Positions 37,107-49,321 of a stretch of 64,000 nt of DNA are shown piece by piece (position 1 is the first letter of the stretch; every line of letters starts with the position of its first letter). The notes beneath the pieces are model-generated. The model was not told the DNA's origin. It did not search any database and worked only from the letters and a program-made list of their open reading frames with translations. The stretch lies in the NCBI GenBank assembly GCA_014898425.1, contig RCSZ01000007.1, forward strand, positions 310,001-374,000. Direction: 5' to 3'. The translations under genes and the position numbers were made by a program. Source of the DNA: Botryotinia globosa. Taxonomy: Eukaryota; Ascomycota; Leotiomycetes; Helotiales; Sclerotiniaceae.

Positions 37107-38396
37107 CTAGAGTTCAATGACGTCCAGAGGGAATGATGCTTGTTGTGCCATCACTGGACCATTCATAAGAATCTCCCCACCCGACTTCAGCAACCCTTCA
37201 CCAAGAGTACCTTCAGGATGTAAGGCGTACATTGGTGCTTCCATTGTATCTCCATCAAATAGAACCATATTTTGAATTGGTTGCTGTCGATGACCAAGCA
37301 CATTAATAACATCTTGTGCAAGTTGACCACCAAGGACCGCTGTAACAGGAGCTATTTCGCTACCAAGATTTTGGAGAAAACTTCGTAGGACTTCCGAACG
37401 TAGTGTTTCAACAGGAAGACCTAGAGCTGTATGCTTTTTATGAGCCAAGACGGTAAATAGTTGAAGATCTTCTTTGGTTGAAGGTAATCGACCATTTTGA
37501 AGCTGAACAAATTCCCATAATGCTCGTAGACATGTGAGAATGGGAGTAACTGCCTTTAAACGACGTCTGCTTTTGAGATATTCAGCAGGTAATGTTGCAG
37601 CATCACTAGCCAAAAACCAAGTCGAATAAAACTCTCTCTTTGTAACAACCTCCATAGACTTCCCATTTTCCTTCTTCGTCTTGACGTCAATGACACTGCG
37701 AGTTCGTGTTTCCGGTTGTAGAAGTGTAGGTCTATTGCTTCGCTCTCTCTCCACCACATAGTCGTGTTGAATCAAATCCGAGAAAATAAAGCCATAGAAT
37801 CCATGAACCCCCGCTGCATAAAAAGGTTTGTGATTTAATCTTGTAGCCGTATTAATGATATTCAAACTCTCCGGGTCTAAATCCGTCGCAACCACAATAT
37901 CAAACCCCCCAAAATATTGTGGACCTTTGCTTCTGATATCATCTTTATCCACAATCACATTTACTCTCGGATTCAATTTTCGCATCTGGGGAGCAGCGGC
38001 TTCGGCACGGTTTGTCCCAATGTCAGCTTCGGAGATGAAAAACTGAGCACCTAGATCGGCGGGGGTCACGATCGCATGATCGCAGATGGTCAGGGAGTGG
38101 ATTCCGGCCAAGACCAGATTTTTGGCTATTTCGTTGGAGAGGGCTTTCATGGTTATGAGGAGGATGTTGGCCGAACGGATTTTTTCTTGGGCTTGAACTC
38201 CCCAGAGTCGGATTTGTCGATCATACAGAGCAATTTCGTCTTTGAGAGATTGAATGTTAGTTTTTTTTTTTACTTTTTGCCGTTTTATTGTTTGTTAGGA
38301 GGGGGAGAGAAGAGAAGACTTACCGGCGCTGATACCTGCTGAAGTCATGATGGGCACGACGTTCGGATTTGGTACTTCCATTGAAGGAAGATCCAT
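37107..38396 (-). CDS. AOS1: SUMO-activating enzyme subunit Aos1
   Basis: Two exons, 38396-38324 and 38239-37107, give 401 aa. Exon 2 opens with DEIALYDRQIRLWGVQAQEK, the hallmark of E1 adenylation half-domains, then ILLITMKALSNEIAKNLVLA (nucleotide-binding region) and TICDHAIVTPADLGAQFF. It ends with PVTAVLGGQLAQDVINVLG. There is no catalytic Cys domain, as expected for Aos1, which pairs with Uba2 to activate SUMO. An insert with Arg/Lys/Glu-rich sequence at about residues 190-215 corresponds to the variable region of the family. The intron has a long T-run (38,261-38,271 on the plus strand, so poly-A on the coding strand) next to its branch site. Confidence 0.93.
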
Positions 38397-39323
38397 AATT
38401 GTGAGAATGGGTATTGATTGTTGGTTGTAGAATTGAAAAGGCGAGAGAAGCTGGAGAAGTGAAGTAATTCTAGAACTTGGTGAAGATAGGTGAAGATAGG
38501 TGAAGGTAGGTGAAGGTAGGTAGGCAGATAGGTAGGTACATAGATAGATAGGTAACTGGAATCTCTTGCTATCTTAGCGTGACTTTTTGAGTTGGTGAGG
38601 CTGAAATTGTGGCTTGTTTTTGATTGATTCATTTATTCATCCATAGCTCACCTGGGCAGCTTACGTTAGCCAGTTCTTTGTCCAATGATGTTCCTATCTA
38701 ATCTTCTCTAATTTAGTCCTAGTTCTCTGTAATCCGAATCAACCCCACAAAGCCAAAGCCCCATAGGAATTTCTGCTATGATCACTTATTACCTGACTAT
38801 CACTTATTACTATCACTGACTACCACTCACCACCAATTCTTTACCTCACCACTCACTTACATAGGTATCTCACACCTCACTCATCACACCTCACTCATCA
38901 CACCTCACTCATCACACCTCACACCTCACACCTCACTCATCACCCCTTACTACACCTCAGACCTCAGACCTCAGACCTCAGACCTCAGACCTCACCCACT
39001 CCTTCAAGGGTTCACCAAACCACGTCTTCTTATACTACAACACCATCACCCAATCGATCAAATCTTTCAATATCCACTCGCACACACCTACCTAGTACAT
39101 ACATACATACATCCATACACACATCCATACACACATCCATACACGCACATATTCAACATCCACGATCCGATCCATAAACTTCTGATTAAAGAAACATCTT
39201 ATATCTTATACGAATGATATCTCTCCCCACATCCTTTATCAATCCACTCAAGAACACCCATATTCATTCTCGCCGCATTCGCCTCGCTATTAGCTTACAA
39301 AGATTCAATTCAATCCAATCCCT
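38397..39323. other. Divergent promoter region with tandem repeats
   Basis: It lies between AOS1 and the next plus-strand gene and is almost wholly made of short repeats. These are GGTGAAGATA/GGTGAAGGTA copies (38,479-38,524), TCACACCTCACTCA copies (38,869-38,942), CAGACCT copies (38,954-38,992) and ACACATCCATAC copies (39,108-39,144). The plus strand is pyrimidine/AC-rich. Confidence 0.75.
38869..38992. repeat. Tandem TCACACCTCACTCA and CAGACCT repeats
   Basis: About four copies of a 14-mer with partial units are followed by about five copies of the 7-mer CAGACCT. They lie in the divergent promoter region. Confidence 0.85.
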
Positions 39324-41167
39324 ATGTCAAGGCGTCTCTTTTCAATGGTACATTCATATTCTTAATATTCGACATATGATCAATCCCACTAATTAATTTG
39401 ACTCAAGTCGGGGAACTTTGATGATCCACCGAGTCATTCATCTACAGATTCTCCCACCGAAACAGCAGAAAGATTAGTTCAAGAAATTCTAGAGCGCGGT
39501 CCCAATTCGAATAATACGATAAGTCCATCGGGGGAACTTTACAGAGCAATAGGTCGATATACTGAAGCACGAAGAGCCGAAGCCGAAGACATTAGAAATA
39601 TGTCATCGTCGGAACGTAGGGTCGAGAGGCAACATAGATTAGGAGGGAGACGTCCAACGTTAAATCATGGATCAAGTCGAGAGGAATTTGATGAAAATAA
39701 TAGGGAAAGGGATATAAATTCACAAAGAGCCGAAGTTACAAGAAGACGAGATGCACCCAGACCTATCCCTCCTCTACTTGGTCGGCGAAGACCTCGCCTC
39801 TTACAATCCGATCGATATATGGAACCACAACGTGCTTCAGTCGAAGGCAATCTCTTAAATTCATTATCCGAAGATGTAAGACAATTAGAAGCCGCAAGTT
39901 TGAACCTTCGAACTTTATTAGCGACCCCTATCGGTTCTAGGTTACCGTCACCCGATCATGTCACCGAGGGAGAATTTGGTCGTCGAACCAAGAGAAGAAA
40001 GTTGGATCAAGATAATAAAAGAGAATCGTGGCAAGGTTTCAAATATGGAAAATATGGTCAAGTCGAACCTGGTACTTTACAAATGGAAATTGTTAGTTGT
40101 GATGGAGGACTATTTCAAAGTTGTCCCGAAGGAGAATATGGTTCAGATAATGTTTTGAAAGATGATAATACCGTTTACTGTACTAAAAGTAATCGTTGTA
40201 ATATTGTCTTGAAACATCAAGGGGAAACTACATTTTCTCTTTCAGAAATAGTTATCAAGGCACCTCATAAAGGATACACAGCCCCGTTAGTATTTTATTA
40301 TCTGTTTTCAATGTTGCCCAATGCTAATCAATATTTAGAGTTCAAGAAGGTATGGTATTTGTTTCCGGAACATCAAACGATCTCCTTACTCGCACTGCGC
40401 AATATCAAATTCAATATTCTTCCCCATCTCGAGAACGGCCACCTGTTTCTATAATGTCTATTCGTCATAATGATGATGGTACTAGAAGTATGACAACTGC
40501 TCAAGCTCGTGCTGGACGTCTTGTTCAATTGGGTGCTCAAGATCCTGAATGCGATTTGAATACTCCATATATTCCACCAACAGCCCAAATTCCATCCGAT
40601 TTTACCAACATTACTTCACCATACCAAGTCACTATGGAATGTAGTAGTGATTGTTCTGATAATGAAGATCAACCTCGAAGAAATCGTCGAGCAGCTTATA
40701 GAATGAGAGTCTCAAGAGATATTCCAGACGATCTTCGACTCCCGGAAGAAAGTACTGAAGATGAAGATGAATTTCCTCCACCAGGTTACAGACTTTCAGA
40801 TGATGGTACTCATTACTATTACGATGCATCATATTCTGCAAGAGTCTCAAGAAATAGACCGCAATTGGAAAGGAGGGAAACAGCTAGTAATATTACATTA
40901 GCAGAAGCGGCAGAAGCATCTCAAATCGCAACACAAGAAGCAGTCGCAGCTGTAGGAGGTGAACTTATGGTTCCTCATGCAAAGTTCTTTATTGAGAGGG
41001 ATAAGAGTAAGTGTACTATTAAATTTAGTACACCAATTAGTGGGAAATATATTCTCTTGAAATTGTGGAGTCCAGATGGGAGGAGTGATGGGAATATCGA
41101 TATCCAGAGTGTGGTGGTGAAGGGATTCGCAGGACCGAGAATGTTTCCAAAAGTGGATTTGATGTAG
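39324..41167 (+). CDS. Conserved protein with split beta-sandwich-like domain
   Basis: Three exons, 39324-39347 (only 8 codons, MSRRLFSM), 39408-40285 and 40339-41167, give 576 aa. The tiny first exon is the only one that reaches the next exon in phase with an ATG and a normal donor. The N-terminal 220 residues are Arg/Ser-rich and likely disordered, with a bipartite basic RRTKRRKLD. About residues 229-315 read VEPGTLQMEIVSCDGG, NTVYCTKSNRCNIVLKHQGE and IVIKAPHKGYTAPVQEGMVF. A Ser/Asp-rich insert of about 190 residues follows. The end (about 510-571) resumes with KCTIKFSTPISGKYILLKLW, NIDIQSVVVKGFAGPR. The two halves together look like a discoidin/galactose-binding-type sandwich. No function is assigned. 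Confidence 0.82.
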
Positions 41168-41640
41168 GTATTGGATTCAAGCTTTAGGCTTGTGCTGGAT
41201 GGAAAAGAGGTCATGATAAATGGGAAAGGAAATTAGGGTCTGGGATTGTGATCACGGTCGGAATTTGGAAGGAAGATATTTGGAGCATATGCACGGATAG
41301 TTGGTAGGTGCATGTTTCGGGGAATTAGGTCGGAGAGAGCAGGGAGGAAGGGGATATAGGATTGCATATTTAATGAGGATATATGCTGCTACATATATGT
41401 ATTATATGTATTGAAGAATGCATGTGGTTTTGGAAACGTGACTCCTAGATATGAGGAACTGGAATTTATATTTAATGGGCATGTGATGGAACTTGCGATG
41501 TTGTGAATGTGAATGTGAATTTGGATGTGTAAAGAGAGGTAAATGCCGAGGAGGAAAGGGAGGATTGGATAGTTTGTTCTTATTTACAGGTCAGTCCTAG
41601 GTATCACAATTACAGTATTGGGATTCGAATGGCTGTGTGT

Positions 41641-41777
41641 AGGAGAAGGAGAAGGAGAGGGAGAGGGAGAGGGAGAGGGAGAGGGAGAGGGAGAGGGAGA
41701 GGGAGAGGGAGAGGGAGAGGGAGAGGGAGAGGGAGAGGGAGAGGGAGAGGGAGAGGGAGAGGGAGAGGGAGAGGGAA
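41641..41777. repeat. (GGGAGA)n hexamer array
   Basis: More than 20 copies of GGGAGA, almost perfect, starting with two GGAGAA variants. The open frames in it are products of the repeat. Confidence 0.95.
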
Positions 41778-42081
41778 GGAGTATAAGGAGTATATACTTC
41801 TGTTTGTGTTTTGAGGCAGACGGGGAGGCGGGGAGGCGGATAGATGCTGGATGGAAAGTAGAGGAAGGAGAGTAGAGAGCGGAGAGTAGAAAGTATAAAT
41901 AGGGATTTTGATAGGTATTATGGTGGATCTCTATACCTAAGTACTGTTCAAGATTTTTATTGGGAGAGAGTAGGGTAGAGTAGGGGGGTAGAGTAGGGTA
42001 GGAAAGGAAAGGTAAGGAGGACAAAGTGATGCAGGTAGATGAATAGATAGGGTAGATAGGTATAATTTTGTTTGGAGGGGG

Positions 42082-42160
42082 GCTATGGGGATTAGTGTGA
42101 GGGTTAGTGTGAGGATTAGTGTGAGGATTAGTGTGAGGATTAGTGTGAGGATTAGTGAGG
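42082..42160. repeat. 12-bp minisatellite GATTAGTGTGAG
   Basis: About six copies of GATTAGTGTGAG, one with GGTTAG. Confidence 0.9.
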
Positions 42161-42330
42161 TGTAGCTTATTCCCTTATCTTTCTAGGTATTCTATTCAAT
42201 TCCATTTTTTTGATATGATATTTGGTAAGTGGGTTGGTGTAGTAGTTGGTGTAGTGGTAGGTATATTCTTTGTTATGTATGGATGATGGTGGTTTTTTGG
42301 AAGGTTGTGGAAGGTGGGGATAAGCATAAG

Positions 42331-42580
42331 AATAAGAATAGAAATAGAAATAGAAATAGAAATAGAAATAGAAATAGAAATAGAAATAGAAATAGAAATA
42401 GAAATAGAAATAGAAATAGAAATAGAAATAGAAATAGAAATAGAAATAGAAATAGAAATAGAAATAGAAATAGAAATAGAAATAGAAATAGAAATAGAAA
42501 TAGAAATAGAAATAGAAATAGAAATAGAAATAGAAATAGAAATAGAAATAGAAATAGAATAGAAATAGAAATAGAAATAA
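42331..42580. repeat. (AAATAG)n hexamer array
   Basis: About 40 copies of AAATAG. A one-unit slip (GAATAG) near 42,555 is the only break. The edges grade into AATAAG/GATGAG variants. Confidence 0.95.
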
Positions 42581-45500
42581 GAATGAGGATGAGAATATTA
42601 AAAAGGTAGGATTTTGAGGTTTGAATGAGGGGTTGTAATTAGGAAGTTTAGGGTTGGAATTGTGATTGGAATTAGAGTTGTGGTTGAAATTGAGTTTTGA
42701 ATTGAGGCTATGATTATAATATTAATAAAGATAAAGGGGGTATTTCGCTTGGTTTTAGCGAATGAGAATTTAGATTGGAGATTTCTAAGTATAGTAATAG
42801 GTTATAATAATAGGACTTCGATAATGGTAATTTGAAAGGAGTTAATGATAATAAGGTCTTTGCAATTGTGATAATAATCGAGTGAATGATATTGGATTTT
42901 TTGTGTTGGGAGGAAAAAGGGGGATAGGAGTGAGGAGGAAATGATGAGGGCTATGAAATGGAAGTGAAAATAGATGTCTTGGACAAGTATATCATTCAAG
43001 GATTGCTGTATATCGAAATTATGGGATAAATGAATTACCTAGGGTTTATGATGGCGAGGAGATGGGTGTTTTATGAATGGACCTTGAGGGGGATGTGGTG
43101 ATGTGGTTGTGGGATGTGGATTGATTGGTTGATTGGAGAGTGGGCTTGGAAACACTGGGGTTGGTAAAAGAAAGCATAGTGTAATGATTTCTGAGGATTC
43201 ACTGTTCCGCTGATTATCGCTTTAATTTCTTCTTTTTCATGCAGGCTTTTAATTGGGTTTGCGGTCCGTTTAGTTTTGGGATTGTGTACGTATATAAACC
43301 TTGGATACTTTGAAATGTTTTTCACATATCATATATGTGGAAGCACGCGATGAAGGATTTATTGGGGTGTGGGATTGACCAGCTGCTTCGTGTTTCTCTA
43401 TTTGTGGATATGTATAATGGGGATATATGTAGAAGGAATCTAGTAATGGCAAGGAACTATTTAGATCAGATGATGGGGAGTTGTGGTGATAGTAGTAGGT
43501 ATGTATGATATTGACAACAAAAAGGGGTAGATGATAATAGGAGATAAGTCAAAAGAATATGAGAGCTCACCGGTTTTTACGTCAAAAAGTGGAAAGGGAA
43601 ATAATGGTGATTTGAGATTAGTTGAAATGGATATAGATTAGAAAAGAGATTGCTGATTCATAGACTGGGCTGCCAAAATCTTCTAATCGTTTTTGCTGAG
43701 GATTTTGAAGGAATCAAGTGGATGTTTATATACGTATAGAGTTGGGAAACAAAGAGAGCTAATTTGTGGGGAAAGAGCGGTAAAGTTGGGGCAGTGAATA
43801 TCTAGGTATAAGTGAGATCTTCAAAGTTAATGCGGAAGAAGATGAAGATATCAGGCATGGAAATGGTATACTGGTGAATTTAAATGGGTTATTTCCAGAT
43901 ACCCCTCCTCGATAACGCTCGCTAATTTCCCTCTCGCTAAACTTTTTTTCTTGTTATAAAAACGTAAGCTTCACTTGTTTCGATAACGGTAACGAACCGC
44001 AAAATCGATTATCTACATCTGAACATGTGGCTCAAAGTCTGGGATGAAATTCTTGAAGCTATAGCTTGGACTAATCTGGACTTATTTTTGGCTTTCGAGA
44101 AAAAAGAAGAGGAGTGGGAAATTAGGATTGGAGTATTAGAGGATGCGAGGTAGAGTGTCTGGTAGTCGAAGTAGTTAATGACAATACAAGAGATTTAATC
44201 AATTGCAATAAAAATAAATTTCAAGTATTTTTCATGGACTTTTTCTTTGGATGAACACAAAGCGAGATTGGATGTGTAGACTTCTGGAAATTTTGAACCA
44301 CAAAGAGCATTAGAAATGACTGAGTTTCCTTGCTATCTGTATTTCTTTCATTTATTGAGAGGTATGAATTGGAGAGAAAGCGGGTGGTGATGAATTATTT
44401 ATAGATTCTGGATGATCTGTGGAAAAAAGGTGTGCGGGATTTTGGGAGCCCGACAAGGATTGAGGGAAAAATATGATATTCAATTGAATACTCACCTCGA
44501 ATTTCGTTGCGTGACGCATAATTCACTCTTCTTTTTTGTTCCTATCTACATTCGTGACCAGTCTATATACCATCCTTGAGTATTCTTATCTCCCATAGTT
44601 GTTACTTATAAAAACGCCTGCTCTTGATGATTTTTCAAGACATGAGACACAGAAGTCTGTATTGGCCAGAGGGAAAGGGTGTTTCTCTTAGCTTCGCGCT
44701 AGTAGAACAGAGCAACTTGGTAATTTGTGAACTTGCAGGCTACATTGATGAGATTTACAGGATATCTAGGTATGTAGCTTTGTTTTCGATGTTTTAAGTC
44801 CAATCTTTACATTGCGAAGAGGTGTTATGAGAGCACTGATTCCGATTTGATGACCATGTAAAGGAGTTGGATGACAATGATGGCCTGATGTGAAGGTCTT
44901 GTACACGACAAAAGATAGCATCTTAGCTTTAGTAGTTCATACCTCCAAAGCCTTCAATGAAGCGATGTCGGTTAAAGAAACAATACCCACAGCGAGAATG
45001 AATCACCTTAAGTGCTGTGTGTCGGATTTCTGATTTTTTTTGTGTTGGACAATGGAGACCCGACGATGTTTTTATATGTGAGAATGGAAGAAACATACAA
45101 GGAAATTACAAGGAGGTCCGGAGTACAAGATGCAGTGGTGAATTGAAGATCTACAAATTGTTTTGAGTGGATTATATTATCCTTACTGTGCATGAGAACT
45201 TCTGCAGTACTATCTGAAGCCATCCACTGACTACATCACTTCTGCCTAGCTACAGTAAAATGACTGTAAGTAGACTTTACATTTTTTCTCCTTCAAAGCG
45301 CTTCAGCCACTCATGATTCTATTTTCCCCAAAATTCTTGATGTCAAGTCTTTCCTTGGTCCTACGTACGGGGCGAGGGGGTATTTTATTTCGAATCATGA
45401 CCTTTTGGCTGACCTAACAATTGTGATAATATTAAACCTGGGTTTCGGAGCTAAGTAGCTATCCTCAGGTGGTGATTATCGTTGCTACGGGGTGGTGTAT

Positions 45501-46042
45501 TGTTCTTGTGAGTGACGAAAAGGATGGAATAGCAGCAGATAAGATTGTTTAGTGAAAACCTAGATAAGTATTCAGATATTATGTAAAATAAATGATAAAA
45601 ACATTTCTAAGTAGGAATAGACCTGTAAGCATTAGTGTCTTCCATTGTGTTGTTGTTTTCTTCGAGTTACCTTTATGAAGAAATTTAAAATGATAAGATG
45701 GGGGCTTATATAATTATCAATAGCAGAAAACTGATTATGGACCTCAAGAAAAGAGGCTAACGTAAAATGAATGTGACGCTTCGAGGATGTGGTGAATTAG
45801 ATCTTGTTCAGCTGCTGTGAATGATTTAGTCACGTTGTGCGTTCTTTTTGCTAGAGGTTTCAAAGTATCTGGTCTATATAAACGCTGGAATGTCGATGTA
45901 ATTTCTATTATGTAGTGTGAACAAAATATTCTTGAACAGATTACAGGTTTCGAGACCGAAGTTGAGCTGTGCTTGTGAAAATCCATAATAAGTCCACTAA
46001 ATCACTTATTAATATCTTATCAATCAAAAGATATATTAATGA

Positions 46043-46043
<1 letters not shown>

Positions 46044-46076
<33 letters not shown>
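46044..46076. repeat. (TA)n dinucleotide run
   Basis: A TA run of about 33 bp inside the AT-rich stretch. Confidence 0.9.
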
Positions 46077-46079
<3 letters not shown>

Positions 46080-46479
46080 ATATCTCTTATCAAATTGATT
46101 TATAATAGAATAGAATGAAATAAAACCAAATGAAAGTATATAGAAGAATAATTAAATTTGATTGATTATACTTTCTTTTTACTATATAAAATAATTTCAT
46201 AAGATTCAATTTAAATTGATCTTATTGATAAATATAGAATACATCAGAGTTTCATTATAAAGTATATAAATCTAGGATATTCTTTAAAGAAAATCTAGAA
46301 AAAGCAAGTAATTTCATCTTAATTCAGTCTAGATCTTATAAATTGACTTCAATTTAACTCTTATTATATATATTCGATTTATCCTTAAGCCTAAATTGAC
46401 TAGATCTTCCACTATTATTATAATAGTAATTATTCTTATTATTATAATATATAACTTACAATAAATAGCTTGAATTATA

Positions 46480-46602
46480 TAAACGGAAATTTTTATTGAA
46501 TTATATTCAATATTAATAGAGATATTGATAAACCAAAAAAGTGATTTTTGGTGTAAAAGAGTGGCTCAAAACAACGGTGGCCCGAAAGTAGGGTGGTCGA
46601 CT
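46480..46602 (+). mobile_element. Single terminal repeat of a TA-flanked transposon
   Basis: The sequence ending GGGTGGTCGACT followed by TA matches, over about 120 bp, the right terminal repeat at 53,455-53,574. It also matches the inverse of the left one at 52,251-52,370. Shared blocks include GTGGCTCAAAACA and GGCCCGAAAGTAGGGTGGT. No partner terminal repeat is evident in the AT-rich stretch to the left, so it is read as a truncated copy. Confidence 0.75.
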
Positions 46603-46738
46603 TATAGTAGAGGAATTTGCATACCGTCTCTCATCAACCCTCTTCCTATAGAAGCCATAACTTTGCAAGCGGTATTGTGTGGTCATTGGATTGAAACACT
46701 GTATAGCAAGACTTGATGATACTAGTAATTCGTATTAT

Positions 46739-48540
46739 TTACCACTTGCTACAGTCAGGCTCTGCTACAGATGCTGCCACACATAATGGCCAGCGCAATA
46801 TATTTAAGAGATCGGGATCGTTGATGTAAGTGTGAGACTCAAGTGCTCGATGAACTTCATGTTGGATCTCTGGCAACTTTGGTAAGGGTCCAGATAATAC
46901 CACTTCCAGAAAGATGGATGCAGAGCATGCAAAAATGTGTGTCACAACAAGTACATTGTAGCTTGGTTGTTCAGGGCTAGTGTTTGTACTTTGTTCAGTG
47001 CTCTCAAGATTCTGCTCGAAGTTGTTAATCTTTTCCATATTCATGGAGATGCCCCTTTCCAATGTTTTCTTGATTGGGAAGGCTTTAGATACTAGTTCTC
47101 GTAAACTGAGCAGCGCTTTAACCCCTTTCTTCTCTTTTCATTCACGCAGGGATACGTCCAATAGTATGCTGAAAATCCAGCTGCGGCACTGCAAAGCTGC
47201 TTGTAGAGGTGAACTATAAGAAGATGCGTGCAGAACTTGTTGATAACGTCTACTCAACGCTGGGACATCATTTCTGGTGAGACTTGATAACAAGTCGAAT
47301 TTGATGATGCAACCAACGAGAAAAACTTTAGCTGCATTGATAGTGCTCGATTCGGTGTTTGTCTCCTCGGCATACGAAGAGCCGAAGCATAATATTTATC
47401 TTCATTATCGATCCAAGAAGTTACGATACAGATACCCGCTTGTAGATGCAAGCACCAGTCACAAGTTACTGACTTGTATAAAAGCTAGAAGGTTTGTTTT
47501 AGTGTATGCATGCAAAGACTGAATGGCTTGACGTACGGCAGAATGCAAAAACATAACTATGCAAGCTAATATCGAGACATCTTCGTATGATTTTGGATCT
47601 TGCAACTCATTATAAAGTTCTTTGATTGCCACGTCATATTAAGAGGTGTGTTCATCGATGGTCGTATTTGTCTGGAGGTATTTGTGCGAACTGCTCAAGG
47701 TCAATGTAGCATGGTATAGTGGCTGTGACTTAGAGACTAGCCACATAATATGTCCCTGGTTGAAGGCTGACGAATGTGATTGGCAAGACAGAAACTGCCA
47801 GTTGAATACTTTCTCAAAGTAATAAGCCAATATTGTCGTGTCTCCCAATTTATCGATTGCCAGCGCTGGTTTATTGGCGATGTCGGGGTGATTTTTCTGA
47901 GAAGAAGAGTATCCAGATCCAGACATCAATTCCAGGACTTTTGTCGGCTGAGGCCATGCAACTTTGTTGGTTTGTGATTGGATATTGGGTGAAGATACCA
48001 GATCACACTCAAATGTATAACTATTAGAGTGAAGAAGTTCGATCTCGTGTGATAAGGCTTGTGACTCGGGGAAAAACAAGTCGGAAGGAAGAAAATCCGA
48101 CAATGTATCATCATTTAATGAAGCAAACTCATGATCAGAGCCGTCTGAGTGAGAAGAGGCTGCAGAGTAAGAAGGAAAGACAGCCTCGAGCCCCAGGAAT
48201 GTCTTTGTGTGGTTGTAGGGGTTGTAACAAATGTTGAGCCGAGACTGGAGTGCCGAGAACGAGAGTTTGTCCTTGAATTCTTCAATGCAAGGGAATTTTC
48301 GCTTGAACTTTCCCTCCTGCGTCTTCGTCTCCTCACTTCCACTACCATCTGTTTGATCTTTATCGCTTCTGCCTTCTGTTTCGAGCCTCGATCCATCCAA
48401 ATTGGCTGCTCTTCATATTCGTGGCACTCTAGCTCCAGAGATTCACAGGCTGAACAGATTGGAACCTTCTCGTCACATTTCCTCTTCCTTACACAACATG
48501 TCCAGCCTCCCTTTAGGCTTCGATACTCGTTTCCGATTTT
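46739..48540 (-). pseudogene. Zn2Cys6 transcription factor, degenerate
   Basis: The DNA-binding end (about 48,511-48,437) reads GGWTCCVRKRKCDEKVPICS and ACESLELEC. Five of the six usual Cys fit, but the first of the CxxC pair is Gly. WMDRGSKQKAEAIKIKQMV follows, then the frame changes around 48,380-48,300. The regulatory part continues in another frame as DKLGDTTILAYYFEKVFNWQ and HIMWLVSKSQPLYHATLTLS, typical of the fungal-specific regulator domain. A TAA at 47,641-47,639 interrupts the frame directly before YDVAIKELYNEL. A further fragment, LLNILRWPLCVAASVAEPD, ends at 46739. With a missing zinc ligand, a frameshift and a stop, it is probably not functional. A transposon end lies 137 bp beyond. 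Confidence 0.75.
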
Positions 48541-48733
48541 GTGAGAACAACGAAAGCAAATTTATGAAATTAAAAGAACTGGTAAGAATAGGCGCAAAGA
48601 AACCAACAGTTTTGTAAAAGTAGAAACTTAATCAGTGTAACGGTTCTATGCTACATCTACCTCTAGCTAGTAGCTACTGTAACAACGCGCCTTAGAATTA
48701 CTCTCCGTAACACTGAAATAAAGGCAATTCTAT

Positions 48734-48900
48734 CATGATAAGCTCCGCAGGCAATTTACTCAGCAATAGTGCATAGGCTATGCTATGCCTTCCTTTTTTG
48801 GTAAAAATGATGACCACCAAGAAGTAAGTTCCATCATGATAAGCTCCGGAACCTTGGATTTATGCAATACCAAACTGCCTTCCTTTTCTGGTGAAAATTA
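48734..48900. repeat. Degenerate direct repeat of about 85 bp
   Basis: TCATGATAAGCTCCG opens two stretches (from 48,734 and 48,832). Both run on to ACTGCCTTCCTTTTCTGGT or a close variant. It lies between the regulator relic and the small membrane ORF. Confidence 0.6.
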
Positions 48901-49321
48901 GCTGAGGTACTTAAGCTTAACTTATAGAGCACAGGGATATGCGTAACCATACCCTTTTGGGTAGAGCTTACTGTATCCCATTCTTCGGGCGTCAGATCTC
49001 CACCACAACATAAGCTGCATGATCGTTTCGGGTTGCCGTCTCGACACGGCTTTCCATTGTTGATACATCTTTTATTCTTCGATATGAGTCGTAACTTTAC
49101 CAATTATGCTACAACGTAGAACAAAAATGGTTGATTCTTATATATTCCGAACCATGGTGAGAGGAAGTCCATTGCTGTCGAAAGAGTAGTCCAATTACTA
49201 TTCCTATCTTTACACCCATTGTACCTTCGCACTTGTTCTAGCCTCGTTCCAAGAGCCAAATCTTGTCAAATCTTGTCTCTCACTTTAACAATCGGGTGTA
49301 TTATTGTCAATTATCACGTGC

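Larger units (their letters stand above)
41168..46738. other. Gene-free region rich in simple repeats, AT-rich at its end
   Basis: About 5.6 kb without a supportable gene. From 41.3 to 42.7 kb the plus strand is strongly purine-rich and carries three tandem arrays (listed separately). From 42.7 to 46.0 kb no coding signal is seen. From 46.0 to 46.6 kb the sequence is very AT-rich and ends in a transposon terminal repeat. Confidence 0.6.

Noticed and set aside
41618..41875. Long open frames of Gly-Glu, Arg-Gly or Ser-Pro repeats
   Set aside because: They are translations of the (GGGAGA)n array in several frames and have no non-repeat conserved part.
42082..42160. Possible internal telomere-like sequence
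   Set aside because: The repeat is GATTAGTGTGAG with only one GGTTAG. It is not a TTAGGG array.
42229..42609. Open frames of Asn-Arg or Glu-Ile repeats
   Set aside because: They come from the (AAATAG)n array; a repeat without stops is open in several frames by construction.
45989..46020. Left terminal repeat for the element ending at 46,602
   Set aside because: TAAGTCCACTAAATCACTT shares only a few bases with the expected end, and its C bases are not changed in the RIP-like way.
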